A stretch of DNA of 59,344 nucleotides. It comes from Synechococcaceae cyanobacterium. Lineage in GTDB: Bacteria; Cyanobacteriota; Cyanobacteriia; PCC-6307; Cyanobiaceae. A program made the position numbers and the translations under genes. The notes below the pieces were generated by a model that saw only the letters and a list, made by a program, of their open reading frames with translations, was not told the origin of the DNA and made no database searches. The DNA is taken from the NCBI GenBank assembly GCA_947378425.1, contig CANCJV010000024.1:1-59344 (forward strand), given 5' to 3'. Positions 17,202 to 26,632 of this stretch are shown in pieces; the first letter of the stretch is position 1; each line of letters opens with the position of its first letter.

Positions 17202-18641
17202 TTGGCCAGCGCGCCCTCCGTTCAGCGGCTTCCCCTGGCACCGGCTCTCGCTGGGACCGCCGAGCTCAGCAGCTTCGCCGCTCCCGTCGGGCTCGATCCC
17301 CAGCTGGAGCGCTTTCTGCATCAGGCGTCCAGCCTGCTCTGTTCGTGGCTCGGTCAGGCCGAATCCGGATCCCCCCTGCCAGCCCTGAGTGTGCTGCCGG
17401 CGGTGGAGCCGGAGCTTGAAGGTCTGCCGGCCGAGCGCTTGTTGGCGGATCTGCAGCTGGTGATGGAGGGAGCCTTCAACCCCAACCATCCCGGCGCTCT
17501 CGCCCATCTCGATCCCCCGCCTCTGGCGGCCTCGATCGCCGCCGATCTGATCTGCGCCGGTCTCAACAACAACCTGCTGGCTGAAGAGCTCTCCCCGAGC
17601 CTCACGCGCCTGGAGCGCAGCCTCTGCTCCTGGCTGGCCCAGCAGTTCGGCCTGGGAGAACAGGCCGGTGGCGTGGCGGCCAGCGGCGGCTCCCTCAGCA
17701 ACCTGATGGCCCTGGTCACCGCCCGCCGCAGTCGCGGCCTCGGCTGCCGCAGCGACGCGGTGGTGCTCTGCAGTGCCGATGCCCATGTCTCCTTCGACAA
17801 GGCGATGGCGGTGATGGGCCTGCCGGCCGCAGCGCTGATTCGCCTGCCGGTGGATGCTCAGGGCCAGATGGAGGCGGCTGCCCTGGCTGAGCGCCTTCAC
17901 CAGCTCGCTGCAGCCGGCATCCCGGTGCTGGCTGTGGTGGCCACGGCTGGAACCACGGTGCGCGGGGCCATCGATCCCCTGGTGGCCATCGCCGCCCTCT
18001 GCCGTCGCCACGGCCACTGGTTGCACGTCGATGGGGCGATCGGAGCCGTGTTCGCCCTGGCTCCACTGCAGCGCCAGCGGTTGCTGGGCCTAGACCTGGC
18101 CGATTCGATCACGGTCAACCCCCAGAAGCTGCTGGGCATCACCAAGACCTCGTCGCTGCTGTTGCTGGCCGAGCCGGCCCTGTTGCAGGCGGCCTTCGCC
18201 ACCGGTCTGCCCTACATGGAGCCCAGCTGGGGAGCCGGCCACGGCGGTGAATCCGGGCTGCAGGGCAGCCGGCCGGCCGAAATTCTCAAGCTCTGGCTCG
18301 GTCTGCGCCAATTGGGCCTGGCCGGGATCGCCGCGCTGGTGGAGGGGGCGCTCCAGCGGCGGCGCCAGCTGGTGTCCCTGCTGGCCGTCGATCCGCGCCT
18401 GGAGCTGCTGGGCGGCCCCTTACACCTGCTGGCTTTCCGCCCCCGGGGTCTCGATCCCCAGGGGGCTGAGGTTTGGTCCAGCCGCACCCGCCAGGCCCTG
18501 CTGGCCGAGCAGCTGATGCTCTCCAGGCCCTGCTACCAGGGCCACCATCATCTCAAGGCCGTGCTCGGCAATCCCCACACCCAGGTCAGCCATCTCGAGC
18601 GTCTGGCCCGCATCGTCCAGGAGACCACGCCCCATGGTTGA
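17202..18641 (+). CDS. Pyridoxal-dependent (group II) amino acid decarboxylase
   Basis: 479 residues from a TTG at 17202; no in-frame ATG or GTG is better placed. The fold is that of glutamate/aromatic/diaminobutyrate decarboxylases: GGVAASGGSLSNLMAL near 155 (phosphate-binding), HVSFDKA near 192, HVDGAIGAV (the Asp that contacts the PLP ring), and NPQKLLG with the Schiff-base lysine at about 309. In place of the usual HK pair the residue before the Lys is Gln. Substrate could be aspartate, diaminobutyrate or an aromatic amino acid; sequence alone does not decide. Its end overlaps the next gene by 8 nt. Confidence 0.85.
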   Translation: MASAPSVQRLPLAPALAGTAELSSFAAPVGLDPQLERFLHQASSLLCSWLGQAESGSPLPALSVLPAVEPELEGLPAERLLADLQLVMEGAFNPNHPGALAHLDPPPLAASIAADLICAGLNNNLLAEELSPSLTRLERSLCSWLAQQFGLGEQAGGVAASGGSLSNLMALVTARRSRGLGCRSDAVVLCSADAHVSFDKAMAVMGLPAAALIRLPVDAQGQMEAAALAERLHQLAAAGIPVLAVVATAGTTVRGAIDPLVAIAALCRRHGHWLHVDGAIGAVFALAPLQRQRLLGLDLADSITVNPQKLLGITKTSSLLLLAEPALLQAAFATGLPYMEPSWGAGHGGESGLQGSRPAEILKLWLGLRQLGLAGIAALVEGALQRRRQLVSLLAVDPRLELLGGPLHLLAFRPRGLDPQGAEVWSSRTRQALLAEQLMLSRPCYQGHHHLKAVLGNPHTQVSHLERLARIVQETTPHG

Positions 18642-18915
18642 CATCCCTGGGGATCAGGACCAACCGCCTGTTGTGCCGCCAGCGCCGGCTGGCCAAGCCA
18701 CGGCCAGAAACCCGGCCAAGGCCGGCTCCCGCTGGGTGGCGATCGTCACCGGGGCGATCTCGATCCTGATCGGTGTGCTCTATCTGCTGCTGATCACGGT
18801 TCTCGACAGTCGCGGTCCCCTGCGTCCGCCTCCGCCCGAGGCCCTCGGCTACGTCCAGTCGGACGGGGCGGCAAGCGCACCTGGCGGCGCTGCAGCGGTT
18901 CCACCACCCGGTTGA
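18634..18915 (+). CDS. Small single-helix membrane protein
   Basis: 93 residues from ATG 18634, overlapping the decarboxylase stop by 8 nt. A Pro/Ala-rich N-terminus of about 30 residues precedes one strong helix (AIVTGAISILIGVLYLLLI, about 35-53), then a Pro-rich tail (RPPPPEALG). Small proteins with this helix and tail occur in picocyanobacteria, from memory, with no known role. Its last 122 nt overlap the convergent GTPase gene, so the far C-terminus may not be conserved. Confidence 0.65.
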   Translation: MVDIPGDQDQPPVVPPAPAGQATARNPAKAGSRWVAIVTGAISILIGVLYLLLITVLDSRGPLRPPPPEALGYVQSDGAASAPGGAAAVPPPG

Positions 18916-20398
18916 CGGCGGTTTTGAGGAAGTTCCTGAGCACATCTTCGCGGCGATTGAGGTCGTATTCCCGTTGCAGCACGGACTGCAACCCGCCATC
19001 GCCCCAGTCCTGGTCCTGCTGGAAATAGACCAGAAAGCTGCGCCCGGCCACCCGGGTCAACCAGGCGGCACTCACCGCCTGAATCGCCCGACTCACCACC
19101 AGGGCGGGCAGGCTGAGGCTCATCACGCTGTTGATCAGGGCCACGCCCCCCTTCACCAGGCCCAAGCCGGCCAGGGTGCGGCCCACGGAGAGGGCCAGAT
19201 CCTGGGCCGAAGCACGGCTGAGGCTGACGCCGTAGATCTTGCCGATTTCCATCACCATCTGGGCATTCACCGCTGCCGCCCCCAGCAGGTCCACCCCGGG
19301 CAGGGGCGTCAGAGCCACGACGCCGGCGCCGATCCAGACGTAGCGATCGACAATCGCCTCCCCGTCCCGGCGGCGCTGGCGATCGAGCAGCGCCCGGCTT
19401 GTCTCCCCCAGCTGGCGGCATTGCAGCAGCAGGTTGTCGGCGATCAGCTCCTCGCCATCGGCCTGCAGCACAGCGGCGATGCGCCGCAGCAGCGCCCCCA
19501 CCTCCGGCTGGGGCTGGAGGGGTTTGCCGCCCGGCATCGGCACACTCTGGGGGGAGGCACTGGCGGCGATCACGTCCTCCGCGGCGATGCGGCCCGAACA
19601 GCGCTGGCGCAGCAGGGCCAGCAGTCGTTGCTCCTCCTGCTCACCGCGCAGATCGCACTTGTTGAGCACCAGCAGCAGGCGTTTGCCGAGGCTGGCCAAC
19701 ACATCGAACACCTCCAGCTCGCTGGCCCGCAGATCGCCATCCACCACCAGCAGCAGCAGATCGGCCTGGACGGCCTGGCGGCGGGCGGCCCGCTCGCGCT
19801 CCTGGCCGGCTCCGCCGGCTTCGAGGATGCCGGGGGTGTCTTCGAGAATCACGGCCCGGGGCAATTGCTTCAGCCGCAGCCGGTAACGGGCCGCTTCGGT
19901 GGTCGAGCCCATGGGAGCTCCCACCTCGCCCACCAGCTCCTGGAGCAGGGCCCGGATCAGGGAAGTCTTGCCGGTGGAGCCGCTGCCGAACAGGGTGATC
20001 ACCAGATCTCCCCGCTCCAGCTCCCGCTGCATCCGCTGGCGCTCCTGCTGCAGGGCCTGGCGCTCCACCTGATCGCGGATCCGTTCCAGGGTGCGATCGA
20101 TCGACGCCAGGTTCCGTTCGGCCGCCTCCCGCTTGCTGCTGGAGGGCTGGTGGGGCGTCTGGGCCGCTGTGCCGCCGGGCCCTTTGCGGGCCATGGCCCG
20201 CCACCAGGGCCAGCCGAACTGCACCGCCGCCAACAGCGCCACGGCGAGCACCAGCAGCAGCAGCGGCCCGATCAACCAGCCCGGCAGCCAGTAGCTCAGC
20301 TGCCAGATCAACTGGTTCACAGCCTGCAGCACCAGGCCCGCCAGAAGCAGGAGCACAAGGCCCAGGCCGATCCAGAGCCAGAGGCGACGGGGCAGCAT
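18794..20398 (-). CDS. Membrane GTPase with DUF697/YcjF-like C-terminal domain
   Basis: 534 residues. Two N-terminal helices lie at about 9-28 and 42-64. A charged coiled-coil-like stretch (about 85-130) leads to a TRAFAC GTPase domain with the P-loop GSGSTGKTSL near 140, the G3 motif DTPG near 190 and the G4 motif NKCD near 250. The C-terminal part has hydrophobic helices with TPLPGVDLLGAAAVNAQMV, typical of DUF697 proteins related to YcjF. The role is unknown; relatives are linked to envelope or stress functions. Its start overlaps the PBP stop by one base, and its end overlaps a convergent gene. Confidence 0.85.
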   Translation of the reverse strand: MLPRRLWLWIGLGLVLLLLAGLVLQAVNQLIWQLSYWLPGWLIGPLLLLVLAVALLAAVQFGWPWWRAMARKGPGGTAAQTPHQPSSSKREAAERNLASIDRTLERIRDQVERQALQQERQRMQRELERGDLVITLFGSGSTGKTSLIRALLQELVGEVGAPMGSTTEAARYRLRLKQLPRAVILEDTPGILEAGGAGQERERAARRQAVQADLLLLVVDGDLRASELEVFDVLASLGKRLLLVLNKCDLRGEQEEQRLLALLRQRCSGRIAAEDVIAASASPQSVPMPGGKPLQPQPEVGALLRRIAAVLQADGEELIADNLLLQCRQLGETSRALLDRQRRRDGEAIVDRYVWIGAGVVALTPLPGVDLLGAAAVNAQMVMEIGKIYGVSLSRASAQDLALSVGRTLAGLGLVKGGVALINSVMSLSLPALVVSRAIQAVSAAWLTRVAGRSFLVYFQQDQDWGDGGLQSVLQREYDLNRREDVLRNFLKTAVNRVVEPLQRRQVRLPPRPTGRSRGPRAEADAGDRDCREP

Positions 20399-22551
20399 CA
20401 GGGCGCCGGGCTTGAGGAGCGCACGATCTCGCCCCAGAGGGAGGCGGCTAGGGCGCTGCTGGCCCGGGTCGGGGCGTTGTTGTCATTGCCGAGCCACACC
20501 CCCATCACCCAGTGCCGTCGGGGCAGGAAGCCGATGAACCAGAGATCGCGGCCGTCATTGGTGGTGCCGGTTTTGCCGCCGGCGCCGCCCCCGACGTCGG
20601 CCGCCCTGCCCGTGCCGCTGCTTACCACCGATTCGAGCAGGCTGCGCATGGTTTTGGCGATGGCCGGGCTGGTGACGCGCCTGCCGGCGGCGCCGGCGCT
20701 GCGCTGGGTGGGTTGGGCTGCCGGAGTCGCAGGGGCGCCTGGCTTGTCGGCCCCATGGCAGCCGCCCTTGAGGGTCCGGGGACAGATCTCGGCATCGGTG
20801 AGTTTGCGGATCGTGTTGGGGGCATGCCAGATGCCGTCAGCGGCGATGGCGCCATAGGCGGCGGTGAGCTCCAGCAGGGTGACTTCGCTCTGGCCCAGGG
20901 CCAGTCCCGGTACCGGGTTGAGCGGCGAGCTGATGCCCAGATCCCGGGCTTTCTGAACGATGGACTCCAGGCCCACCCGACGGGCGATCCGCAGGGCGGC
21001 CGTGTTGCTGCTGATCGCCAGGGCCTGGCGCAGGCTGAGCTTGCCGCCACAGCCACTGCTGAACAGCTGGCCCCGCCATTCCAGTGGGCCGCAGTCCACC
21101 GGGTCGCTCGGCTTGCCGCCCCGTTCGAGGGCCAGCAGATAGGGCACCAGTTTGAAGGTGCTTCCCGGTTGGCGCAGGGCCATGGTCGCCCTGTTGAACT
21201 GGCTCTGGCGATAGTCCCGGCCCCCGGCGATGGCCAGGATGCCGCCGTTGCGGCTGTCGAGCACCACCACGGCTCCCTGGCTCACCCCCAGGGAACGACT
21301 GGCGTCGATGTGTTGGCGCAACAGCCGTTCGACCAGCTCCTGCAGGGAGGGATCGAGGTGGGTGTCGATGAGGAAATTGCCTTCGGCGGCCACGTCAACC
21401 CCGACCAGACTCTCGAGATCACGCCGCACCTGATCGGTGTAGAAAGGCGCAGCCCGGCGCGCTCGGGAGCTGCAGGCCTGCGGGGCCAGCTGGATCGGCT
21501 GGCGCCGGGCCGAGCGGGCCGTGTCGGCACTGATCCGACCGGAATCGGCCATCTTGGCGAGCACCTGGTTGCGGGCCGCCAGGGCCGCCTGCGGATCGAA
21601 GCAGGGGTCGTAGCCATTGGGCGAGGGCAACAGACCCACCAGCAGTGCCGCTTCATCCAGGTCCAGCTGGGCGGCGGGTTTGCCGAACAGGTGGCGGGAG
21701 GCGTCCTCGAAACCCCAGCCGCTGCCGAGAAAGACTCGATTCAGATAACTCAGCAGCAGCTCCTGTTTGCTGAAGCGCGCCTCCAGTTGCAGGGCCACCA
21801 GCAGCTCCCGCCATTTGCGAGCCAGGGTTTCCCCCTGGCCCACCTGCTCGGGATAGAGGCTGCGGGCCAGTTGCTGGGTCAGGGTGCTTCCCCCCTCGAG
21901 CACCCGGCCGCCCAGCAGGTTGGCGAGTAGGGCGCGGCCGGTGCCGACGGGATCGACCCCCGGGTGCCACCAGAAGCGGGTGTCCTCACTGGCCAACAGG
22001 GCATCGATCAACACCCTGGGGTACTGCCCCAGTTGCCACAGCTCGTGGTGCTGTTGGTCGTCCACCGAGGCGATCGGGCGGCTGTCCCGGTCGTAGAGCA
22101 CCAGGGGGCCCCGCACCGTGGCGAGGTCGCCGCGGATGGGAGTCTGCAGCAGCGAGAGCAGCAGCAGCAGCAGGCCACCGCCGAAGACCCCCGCCAGGAT
22201 CAGAGCGCCCGCCATGGCCCCAGCCATCCAGGGTGAGCTGGCCGTCCTGCAGAAGCGGAGCTCAGGCAGATCCGCCAGATGGCTGGGGCCGAATCGCACC
22301 CGGTCGCCATCCCGCAGCAACAACTCCTTGATGCGTCGCCCACGCCACCAGAGACCGTTGGTGGACTCCTGATCCAGCAGCAGCCAATGGCCGCCCCGCA
22401 GCTCCAGCAGCGCATGGCGGCGACTGACGGCAGCGTGGTCGATGACGATCTCGGCGCTGCCATCGCGCCCCAGCCGGTAACAGCCCCCCGCCAGGATCTG
22501 GCGTTGGCACGGCCGGCCAGGGAGCTCGATCTCCAGCTGGACTTCAGCCAT
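20398..22551 (-). CDS. Class A penicillin-binding protein with N-terminal FHA domain
   Basis: 717 residues from ATG 22551. Residues 1-95 form an FHA phosphothreonine-binding domain with its hallmarks: RLGRDG, VSRRHALL and STNGLW. One membrane helix follows (about 112-138). The GT51 glycosyltransferase domain starts with ASEDTRFWWHPG (catalytic Glu) and GGSTLTQQLAR. The transpeptidase domain carries PGSTFKLVP (SxxK nucleophile), SSNTAA (SxN) and GGKTGTTND (KTG). It should polymerise and cross-link peptidoglycan, and the FHA domain suggests control by a Ser/Thr kinase (inference). It overlaps lspA by 8 nt upstream and the GTPase by 1 nt downstream. Confidence 0.93.
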   Translation of the reverse strand: MAEVQLEIELPGRPCQRQILAGGCYRLGRDGSAEIVIDHAAVSRRHALLELRGGHWLLLDQESTNGLWWRGRRIKELLLRDGDRVRFGPSHLADLPELRFCRTASSPWMAGAMAGALILAGVFGGGLLLLLLSLLQTPIRGDLATVRGPLVLYDRDSRPIASVDDQQHHELWQLGQYPRVLIDALLASEDTRFWWHPGVDPVGTGRALLANLLGGRVLEGGSTLTQQLARSLYPEQVGQGETLARKWRELLVALQLEARFSKQELLLSYLNRVFLGSGWGFEDASRHLFGKPAAQLDLDEAALLVGLLPSPNGYDPCFDPQAALAARNQVLAKMADSGRISADTARSARRQPIQLAPQACSSRARRAAPFYTDQVRRDLESLVGVDVAAEGNFLIDTHLDPSLQELVERLLRQHIDASRSLGVSQGAVVVLDSRNGGILAIAGGRDYRQSQFNRATMALRQPGSTFKLVPYLLALERGGKPSDPVDCGPLEWRGQLFSSGCGGKLSLRQALAISSNTAALRIARRVGLESIVQKARDLGISSPLNPVPGLALGQSEVTLLELTAAYGAIAADGIWHAPNTIRKLTDAEICPRTLKGGCHGADKPGAPATPAAQPTQRSAGAAGRRVTSPAIAKTMRSLLESVVSSGTGRAADVGGGAGGKTGTTNDGRDLWFIGFLPRRHWVMGVWLGNDNNAPTRASSALAASLWGEIVRSSSPAP

Positions 22552-23038
22552 CGAGGTGCCTGCCGCTGCGCAGCCAGTCGATGGCAAAGCAGGCCACCGC
22601 CAGGTTGATGGCCACATCGGCGATGTTGAAGATCGGGAAGCGGATCGGCACGAACTCGAGAAAATCCACCACCGAACCCAGTCGCCAGCGATCGAGGCCG
22701 TTGCCCAGGGCCCCCGCCAGCAAAAAGGCCACGGCCAGTGCGGACCACAGCCGCGCCGGCGGTTGCCACAGCAGCCAGGCGACCGCCAGCAGCGTCACCA
22801 CGGCACTGATCAGCCCGAGGACGGCGCTGTTGCCGCTGAGCATGCTGAAGGCGGCCCCCGTGTTGCCCACCCGCTGCAACTGCAGCAGCCCCGGCAGCCA
22901 GGGCATCGTCTGGCCAGGGGCGAGCTGGTTGAGCGCCCAGGCCTTGCTGAGCTGGTCCAGGGCCACCACGGTGGCGGCCAGGATCCAGGGGGTCAGCCGC
23001 CGAGCGATGGGAAGACGCCCGTTGGGGTGCCGTCTCAC
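22544..23038 (-). CDS. lspA: Signal peptidase II (lipoprotein signal peptidase)
   Basis: LspA is the aspartic peptidase that removes signal peptides from diacylglyceryl-prolipoproteins in the membrane. The 164-residue protein has four predicted helices. The family motifs are complete: DQLSK near the first helix, NTGAAFSML, the first catalytic Asp in GNGLDRWRLGSVVDF, and the second in FNIADVAIN. The start at 23038 overlaps the bioY stop by 4 nt and the stop overlaps the PBP start by 8 nt, so bioY-lspA-PBP-GTPase look like one operon. Confidence 0.95.
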   Translation of the reverse strand: MRRHPNGRLPIARRLTPWILAATVVALDQLSKAWALNQLAPGQTMPWLPGLLQLQRVGNTGAAFSMLSGNSAVLGLISAVVTLLAVAWLLWQPPARLWSALAVAFLLAGALGNGLDRWRLGSVVDFLEFVPIRFPIFNIADVAINLAVACFAIDWLRSGRHLDG

Positions 23039-23604
23039 GATTCGATCAGCAGAATGCGCCGCAGCAGCCAGGCGAGCACCGCCACGGCGCAGCAGAGCAG
23101 CAGCTGGGGAAACACCGCCAGGGTGTAGCCGATCACCAGCGGCAACACATCGCTGCCCCAGCGCCCCACGAAGGCTCCGAGCAGCAGATTCGCCAGTCCG
23201 CAGAGCTGGATCACGAGCAGGCCCAATCCCGCCACCACCGCCAGGCTGAGCGGATCCCCCATGTCAGGTTGGCGCGCCAACCGTCCGCTGACCCAGGCGG
23301 CGGGAACGAAACCGGCCAGATAGCCAAAGCCCGGATCCAGCAGATATCCGACGCCTCCGCCCTCATGGAAGACCGGCAGCTGGAACAGGCCCACACTCAG
23401 GTAGGCGACGGCCGCCAGCAGGGCGCTGCGGGGGCCGGCCACCAGGGCGGTGAGCAGCAGGGCCGGCACCTGCAGGGTGATGCCCAGGGGTCTGAGACTC
23501 CATCCCGCGGCTTCGTGGATGGGGAAGGCCGTCGGAACCAGGCCTCCCACCACGATCAGCAGCAAACCGGCGATGGCGCCGCTCCAGGTGGCTAGGGCTC
23601 GCAA
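23035..23604 (-). CDS. bioY: Biotin transporter BioY
   Basis: BioY is the substrate-binding membrane component of ECF-type biotin uptake and can work with or without a shared energising module. From a TTG at 23604 it has 189 residues and six hydrophobic segments. LRPLGITLQVPALLL and the GGGVGYLLDPGFGYLAGFVPAAWVSG segment match the conserved BioY core. No ecfT/ecfA genes are nearby. It is first in the minus-strand run bioY-lspA-PBP-GTPase and is divergent from sipA. Confidence 0.88.
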   Translation of the reverse strand: MRALATWSGAIAGLLLIVVGGLVPTAFPIHEAAGWSLRPLGITLQVPALLLTALVAGPRSALLAAVAYLSVGLFQLPVFHEGGGVGYLLDPGFGYLAGFVPAAWVSGRLARQPDMGDPLSLAVVAGLGLLVIQLCGLANLLLGAFVGRWGSDVLPLVIGYTLAVFPQLLLCCAVAVLAWLLRRILLIES

Positions 23605-23669
23605 CGAATTGATCTCAGGCGCCCGCCCATCCTGCTGCAGCTAGGTTCAACTGAGAAGGGGCAGGTGCC

Positions 23670-24014
23670 TTGGCCAGCGTCGATACGCCCAGCGACAGCC
23701 ACCAGCCCGCCCTGCCGGAGCCTGAGGAGCCCACGCCGCCAGCAGCAGGGGAAGCCACGGGCGATGGTGCCGCTGCAGCACCATCGCCCCTCCCGTCCTT
23801 TGAGGTCGGCGATCGTGTGGTGCTGGAGGGACAGCTCACCTATCTCAAGAGTGCCGATCCGATGCCGATGCTGCGGCCGCCGGATCTGGTGGATGGCGGT
23901 GAACAGGGCCAGGTGGTGGAGATCCGGGCAATGGGACAGCTGGCGGTCCGGTTTCGCCGCGGCACCTTTCTGATCGCCACCCGGGATCTGCGGCCCGTCG
24001 GAAAGGATCGTTAG
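23670..24014 (+). CDS. sipA: SipA-type NblS-interacting regulatory protein (DUF3148)
   Basis: SipA binds the sensor kinase NblS (Hik33 group) and stimulates its activity in the high-light and nutrient-stress response. The conserved SH3-like domain is in the C-terminal 75 residues: FEVGDRVVLEG, then SADPMPMLRPPDLV, GEQGQVVEIR and VRFRRGTFLI. The first 40 residues of the 114-residue frame are Ala/Pro/Glu-rich and absent from typical 70-80-residue family members. The only clear start is the TTG at 23670. Its stop overlaps the convergent M16 gene by 4 nt. Confidence 0.85.
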   Translation: MASVDTPSDSHQPALPEPEEPTPPAAGEATGDGAAAAPSPLPSFEVGDRVVLEGQLTYLKSADPMPMLRPPDLVDGGEQGQVVEIRAMGQLAVRFRRGTFLIATRDLRPVGKDR

Positions 24015-25318
24015 GGCTGCCGGCCGAGGGGATGGGCCCGCCAGGCCTGGGTGGCGGCGTCCAGGGCCGGTGCCGGACCCACCAGGCTCAGCGACGGCTG
24101 GGCCAGCCAGGTGGCGGCGGCCTGGCGGATGGCTTCGGCGCTGAGGTGGTCCGCCTGCAGCAGGCAACGGTCCACGTGGTCGATCGGCAGACCATGGCTG
24201 AGCACCAGGGCCAGCCGTTCGGCCAGCTGGGAGCAGGTCTGCCGGCCCATCGCATCCTGGCCGCGGTATTTGGCCAGGGCCAGGGCCAGCTCGGCCTCCT
24301 CCAACGGTTGCTGCGCGACCCGCTGCCATTCCTGCAGCAGGCAATCGGTGGCCTCCTCAGCTCGCTCGGCTGAGGTCGAGAGGTGCATCACGAAGGGTGC
24401 CGCACCACAGCGGGCCGGCAGATGCACGCCGACGTCGTAGGCCAGGCCGCGCTCCTCGCGCATGGTCACGAACAGGCGGGACGACATCCCCAGACCCAGA
24501 TGGGCCTGCAGCAGTCGCAGCGCCACCGCATCGGGGTGGCCGAGCGGCACCGTCGGACAGCCCAGCATCAGCACCAGCTGTTCGGTGTCCTGTTCCAGCA
24601 GGGCCAGGGGAGACGGCGGGGAGGCGCTGGGGGCCGAGTCGGCTGCAGCCGGGCTCGGCAGGGACGTCGGCCAGGGTTGTCCCCCCAGGCCCTGCTCCAG
24701 CAGTTCGCTCAGATCGTCAGGGATTTCGCCGCTGAGCACCAGCACGGCGCCGGCCTTGCCCAGCTCGGACACGAGGGGCTCGAGATCACTGCCCTTGAGG
24801 GATTCCAGGTCGGCTTCAACCCCCAGGGGATCGTGACCGTAGGGGCCATGCCCGTAAAGGCTGTGGCGCAATTGGTCATGGGCCAGCTGGAAGGGGTCTT
24901 CCCGCTGGCGTTGCAGGGTCTGCAGATTCAGCTGGCGCTCCAGGTCCAGCTGGTCTGCCCTGAGTTGCGGTCGCCGCACCATCGAGAGCAGCAAGGGCAA
25001 CAGGCTGGCGGCATCGGCGGCGGCGCACTTGAGCCCGATCACCACGGCATCCTCCAGGGCCTCGGCCCGCAGGCCGGCCCCGGCCCCCTCGACCAGATCG
25101 GCCATGGCCTCGGCATCGAGATCGCCGCAGCCCCGGGTCATCAGACCGGCCAGCAGCTGATGGGCACCGCAGCCGCCCTCGGGATCGGCGCTGCTGCCAC
25201 CGCGAATCGCCAGGCGGGCCGACAGGATGGCCGGCCCGCGGCGCCGCAGCAGCGTCACCGGCAGTCCTCCTGAGAGGCTGAGGGATTCAGCCTGGGGTGT
25301 GCGTTGGCTGGGGGTCAT
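24011..25318 (-). CDS. M16-family peptidase-like protein, non-catalytic subunit
   Basis: 435 residues with the M16 (insulinase/processing peptidase) fold. The zinc motif HxxEH is lost: the equivalent position reads GCGAHQLLAGLM. The C-terminal M16 motif that helps bind substrate is present (GLGMSSRLFVTMREERGLAYDVG, shown here only in part by MREERGLAYD near residue 300). A Pro/Ser/Ala-rich linker occurs near 220-235. It starts 4 nt inside the end of the HxxEH-bearing gene, as expected for a heterodimer of active and inactive subunits. Substrate unknown; peptide turnover is plausible. Confidence 0.85.
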   Translation of the reverse strand: MTPSQRTPQAESLSLSGGLPVTLLRRRGPAILSARLAIRGGSSADPEGGCGAHQLLAGLMTRGCGDLDAEAMADLVEGAGAGLRAEALEDAVVIGLKCAAADAASLLPLLLSMVRRPQLRADQLDLERQLNLQTLQRQREDPFQLAHDQLRHSLYGHGPYGHDPLGVEADLESLKGSDLEPLVSELGKAGAVLVLSGEIPDDLSELLEQGLGGQPWPTSLPSPAAADSAPSASPPSPLALLEQDTEQLVLMLGCPTVPLGHPDAVALRLLQAHLGLGMSSRLFVTMREERGLAYDVGVHLPARCGAAPFVMHLSTSAERAEEATDCLLQEWQRVAQQPLEEAELALALAKYRGQDAMGRQTCSQLAERLALVLSHGLPIDHVDRCLLQADHLSAEAIRQAAATWLAQPSLSLVGPAPALDAATQAWRAHPLGRQP

Positions 25319-26589
25319 GCCGGCACTGCCTCGAGGATGTAGGCCTGGTCAGGATCGAGCCGCATCAGGGCCTGCTCCCGCAGCCGCCGCGGGGACCAGC
25401 TCTGCAGCAGCTCCAGCGGTTGCTGCAGGGACTGGCGCCGACCCCAGAGGGAACTGTTGCCGATCAGGCCGGCCACACTGCCGGCGGACTCGAGGCCGAA
25501 ACGGTAGGCGTTGGCCACCAACCGCTGGGCCCTCTGCCATTCGGCCTCGCCGATCTCCTCGGCCATCACTTCCGTCCACACCTGGCTGATCGCCTGGCGC
25601 ACCTCCGGCAGCTCCTCCGGTTCGCAGACCGCTTCCAGCAGGGCCAGGCTGCCGCATTCCATCGCATGCAGATCGAGATCGATGCTCTCGACAATGCGCA
25701 GTTGTTCCCGCAGCCGTTCCACCAGTCGGCTGCGCCGACCCTCCGCCAGCACCGTGGTGGCCAGATCAGCCCCCATCACTCCCTCAAGATCGTCGGCGGC
25801 GGGCTGCCACCAGGCCATCAGCAACCGGGCCGCCTCCAAGCGCGGCAACAACAGCCGCTCTTCTCCCTGGAACAGGCGCAGCGGGGCCGGGGTGGCAGCC
25901 GGCACTGCCGGCGCCAGCTCCGCCAGGGGGCCTGAAGCGATTCGTTGGGCGAGTTGGCCATCCTCAACAGCCCCGCTGATGGCCAGCACGCAGCGCCCAC
26001 CGCCATAGAGGCGTCGATGGAACGCGGCCATCGCCTCCGGGTCGTGGGAGAGCAGGGCCTGGCGCTGCCCCAGAATCGGCTCGCCATAGGGATGGTTCGG
26101 GCAGGCCCGGGCCAGCAGGCGCTGTAAGGCCACCTCCTCAGGCTGGTCCTCACTCTGGGCGAGTTCCTCCAGCACCACCTGGCGCTCCATGGCGAAGGCC
26201 TCCGCCTCGAGCCGGGGGTGGAGCACCAGATCGAGCAGCAGATCGAGGGCTTCCGGTGCCGCCTGCGGCGGGATCAGCACGTGGTAGTGAACGTCGTCAA
26301 AGCCGGTGGCGGCATTGCTGTTGCCGCCGAGGGCCTCGACGCGCCGATCGAACTCACCGGCCGCCAGGCTCTGGCTGCCCTTGAACACCATGTGCTCGAG
26401 GAAGTGGGCCAGGCCGCTCTCGCCGGGGTGCTCCCAGGCGCTGCCGGCCCGGCACCAGAAATCGAGACAGACCAGCGGGGCGTCCGCCAGGGGCAGGCTC
26501 ACCAGCTCAGCGCCGTTGGGGAGTTGGCGGCGATCGGGTTCACCCAGGCCAGGCAGCAACGGCCCGCAACAAGCTTCAGGAAGACTCAC
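25315..26589 (-). CDS. M16-family zinc metallopeptidase, catalytic subunit
   Basis: I chose GTG at 26589 (424 residues) because the longer open frame runs into pcyA. The inverted zinc motif H62-F-L-E65-H66 is intact, followed by the usual GN-containing segment ([18 protein letters not shown]) and the distal Glu in [13 protein letters not shown]. These features define an active M16B peptidase, probably acting on peptides in the cytoplasm or periplasm. No signal peptide is evident. Its stop overlaps the start of the non-catalytic partner by 4 nt. It is divergent from pcyA with 43 bp between starts. Confidence 0.88.
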   Translation of the reverse strand: MSLPEACCGPLLPGLGEPDRRQLPNGAELVSLPLADAPLVCLDFWCRAGSAWEHPGESGLAHFLEHMVFKGSQSLAAGEFDRRVEALGGNSNAATGFDDVHYHVLIPPQAAPEALDLLLDLVLHPRLEAEAFAMERQVVLEELAQSEDQPEEVALQRLLARACPNHPYGEPILGQRQALLSHDPEAMAAFHRRLYGGGRCVLAISGAVEDGQLAQRIASGPLAELAPAVPAATPAPLRLFQGEERLLLPRLEAARLLMAWWQPAADDLEGVMGADLATTVLAEGRRSRLVERLREQLRIVESIDLDLHAMECGSLALLEAVCEPEELPEVRQAISQVWTEVMAEEIGEAEWQRAQRLVANAYRFGLESAGSVAGLIGNSSLWGRRQSLQQPLELLQSWSPRRLREQALMRLDPDQAYILEAVPA

Positions 26590-26632
26590 AGATGCATGGC
26601 AGGATCGCCATTCTGCTGGCTGCAGGGCCGCG

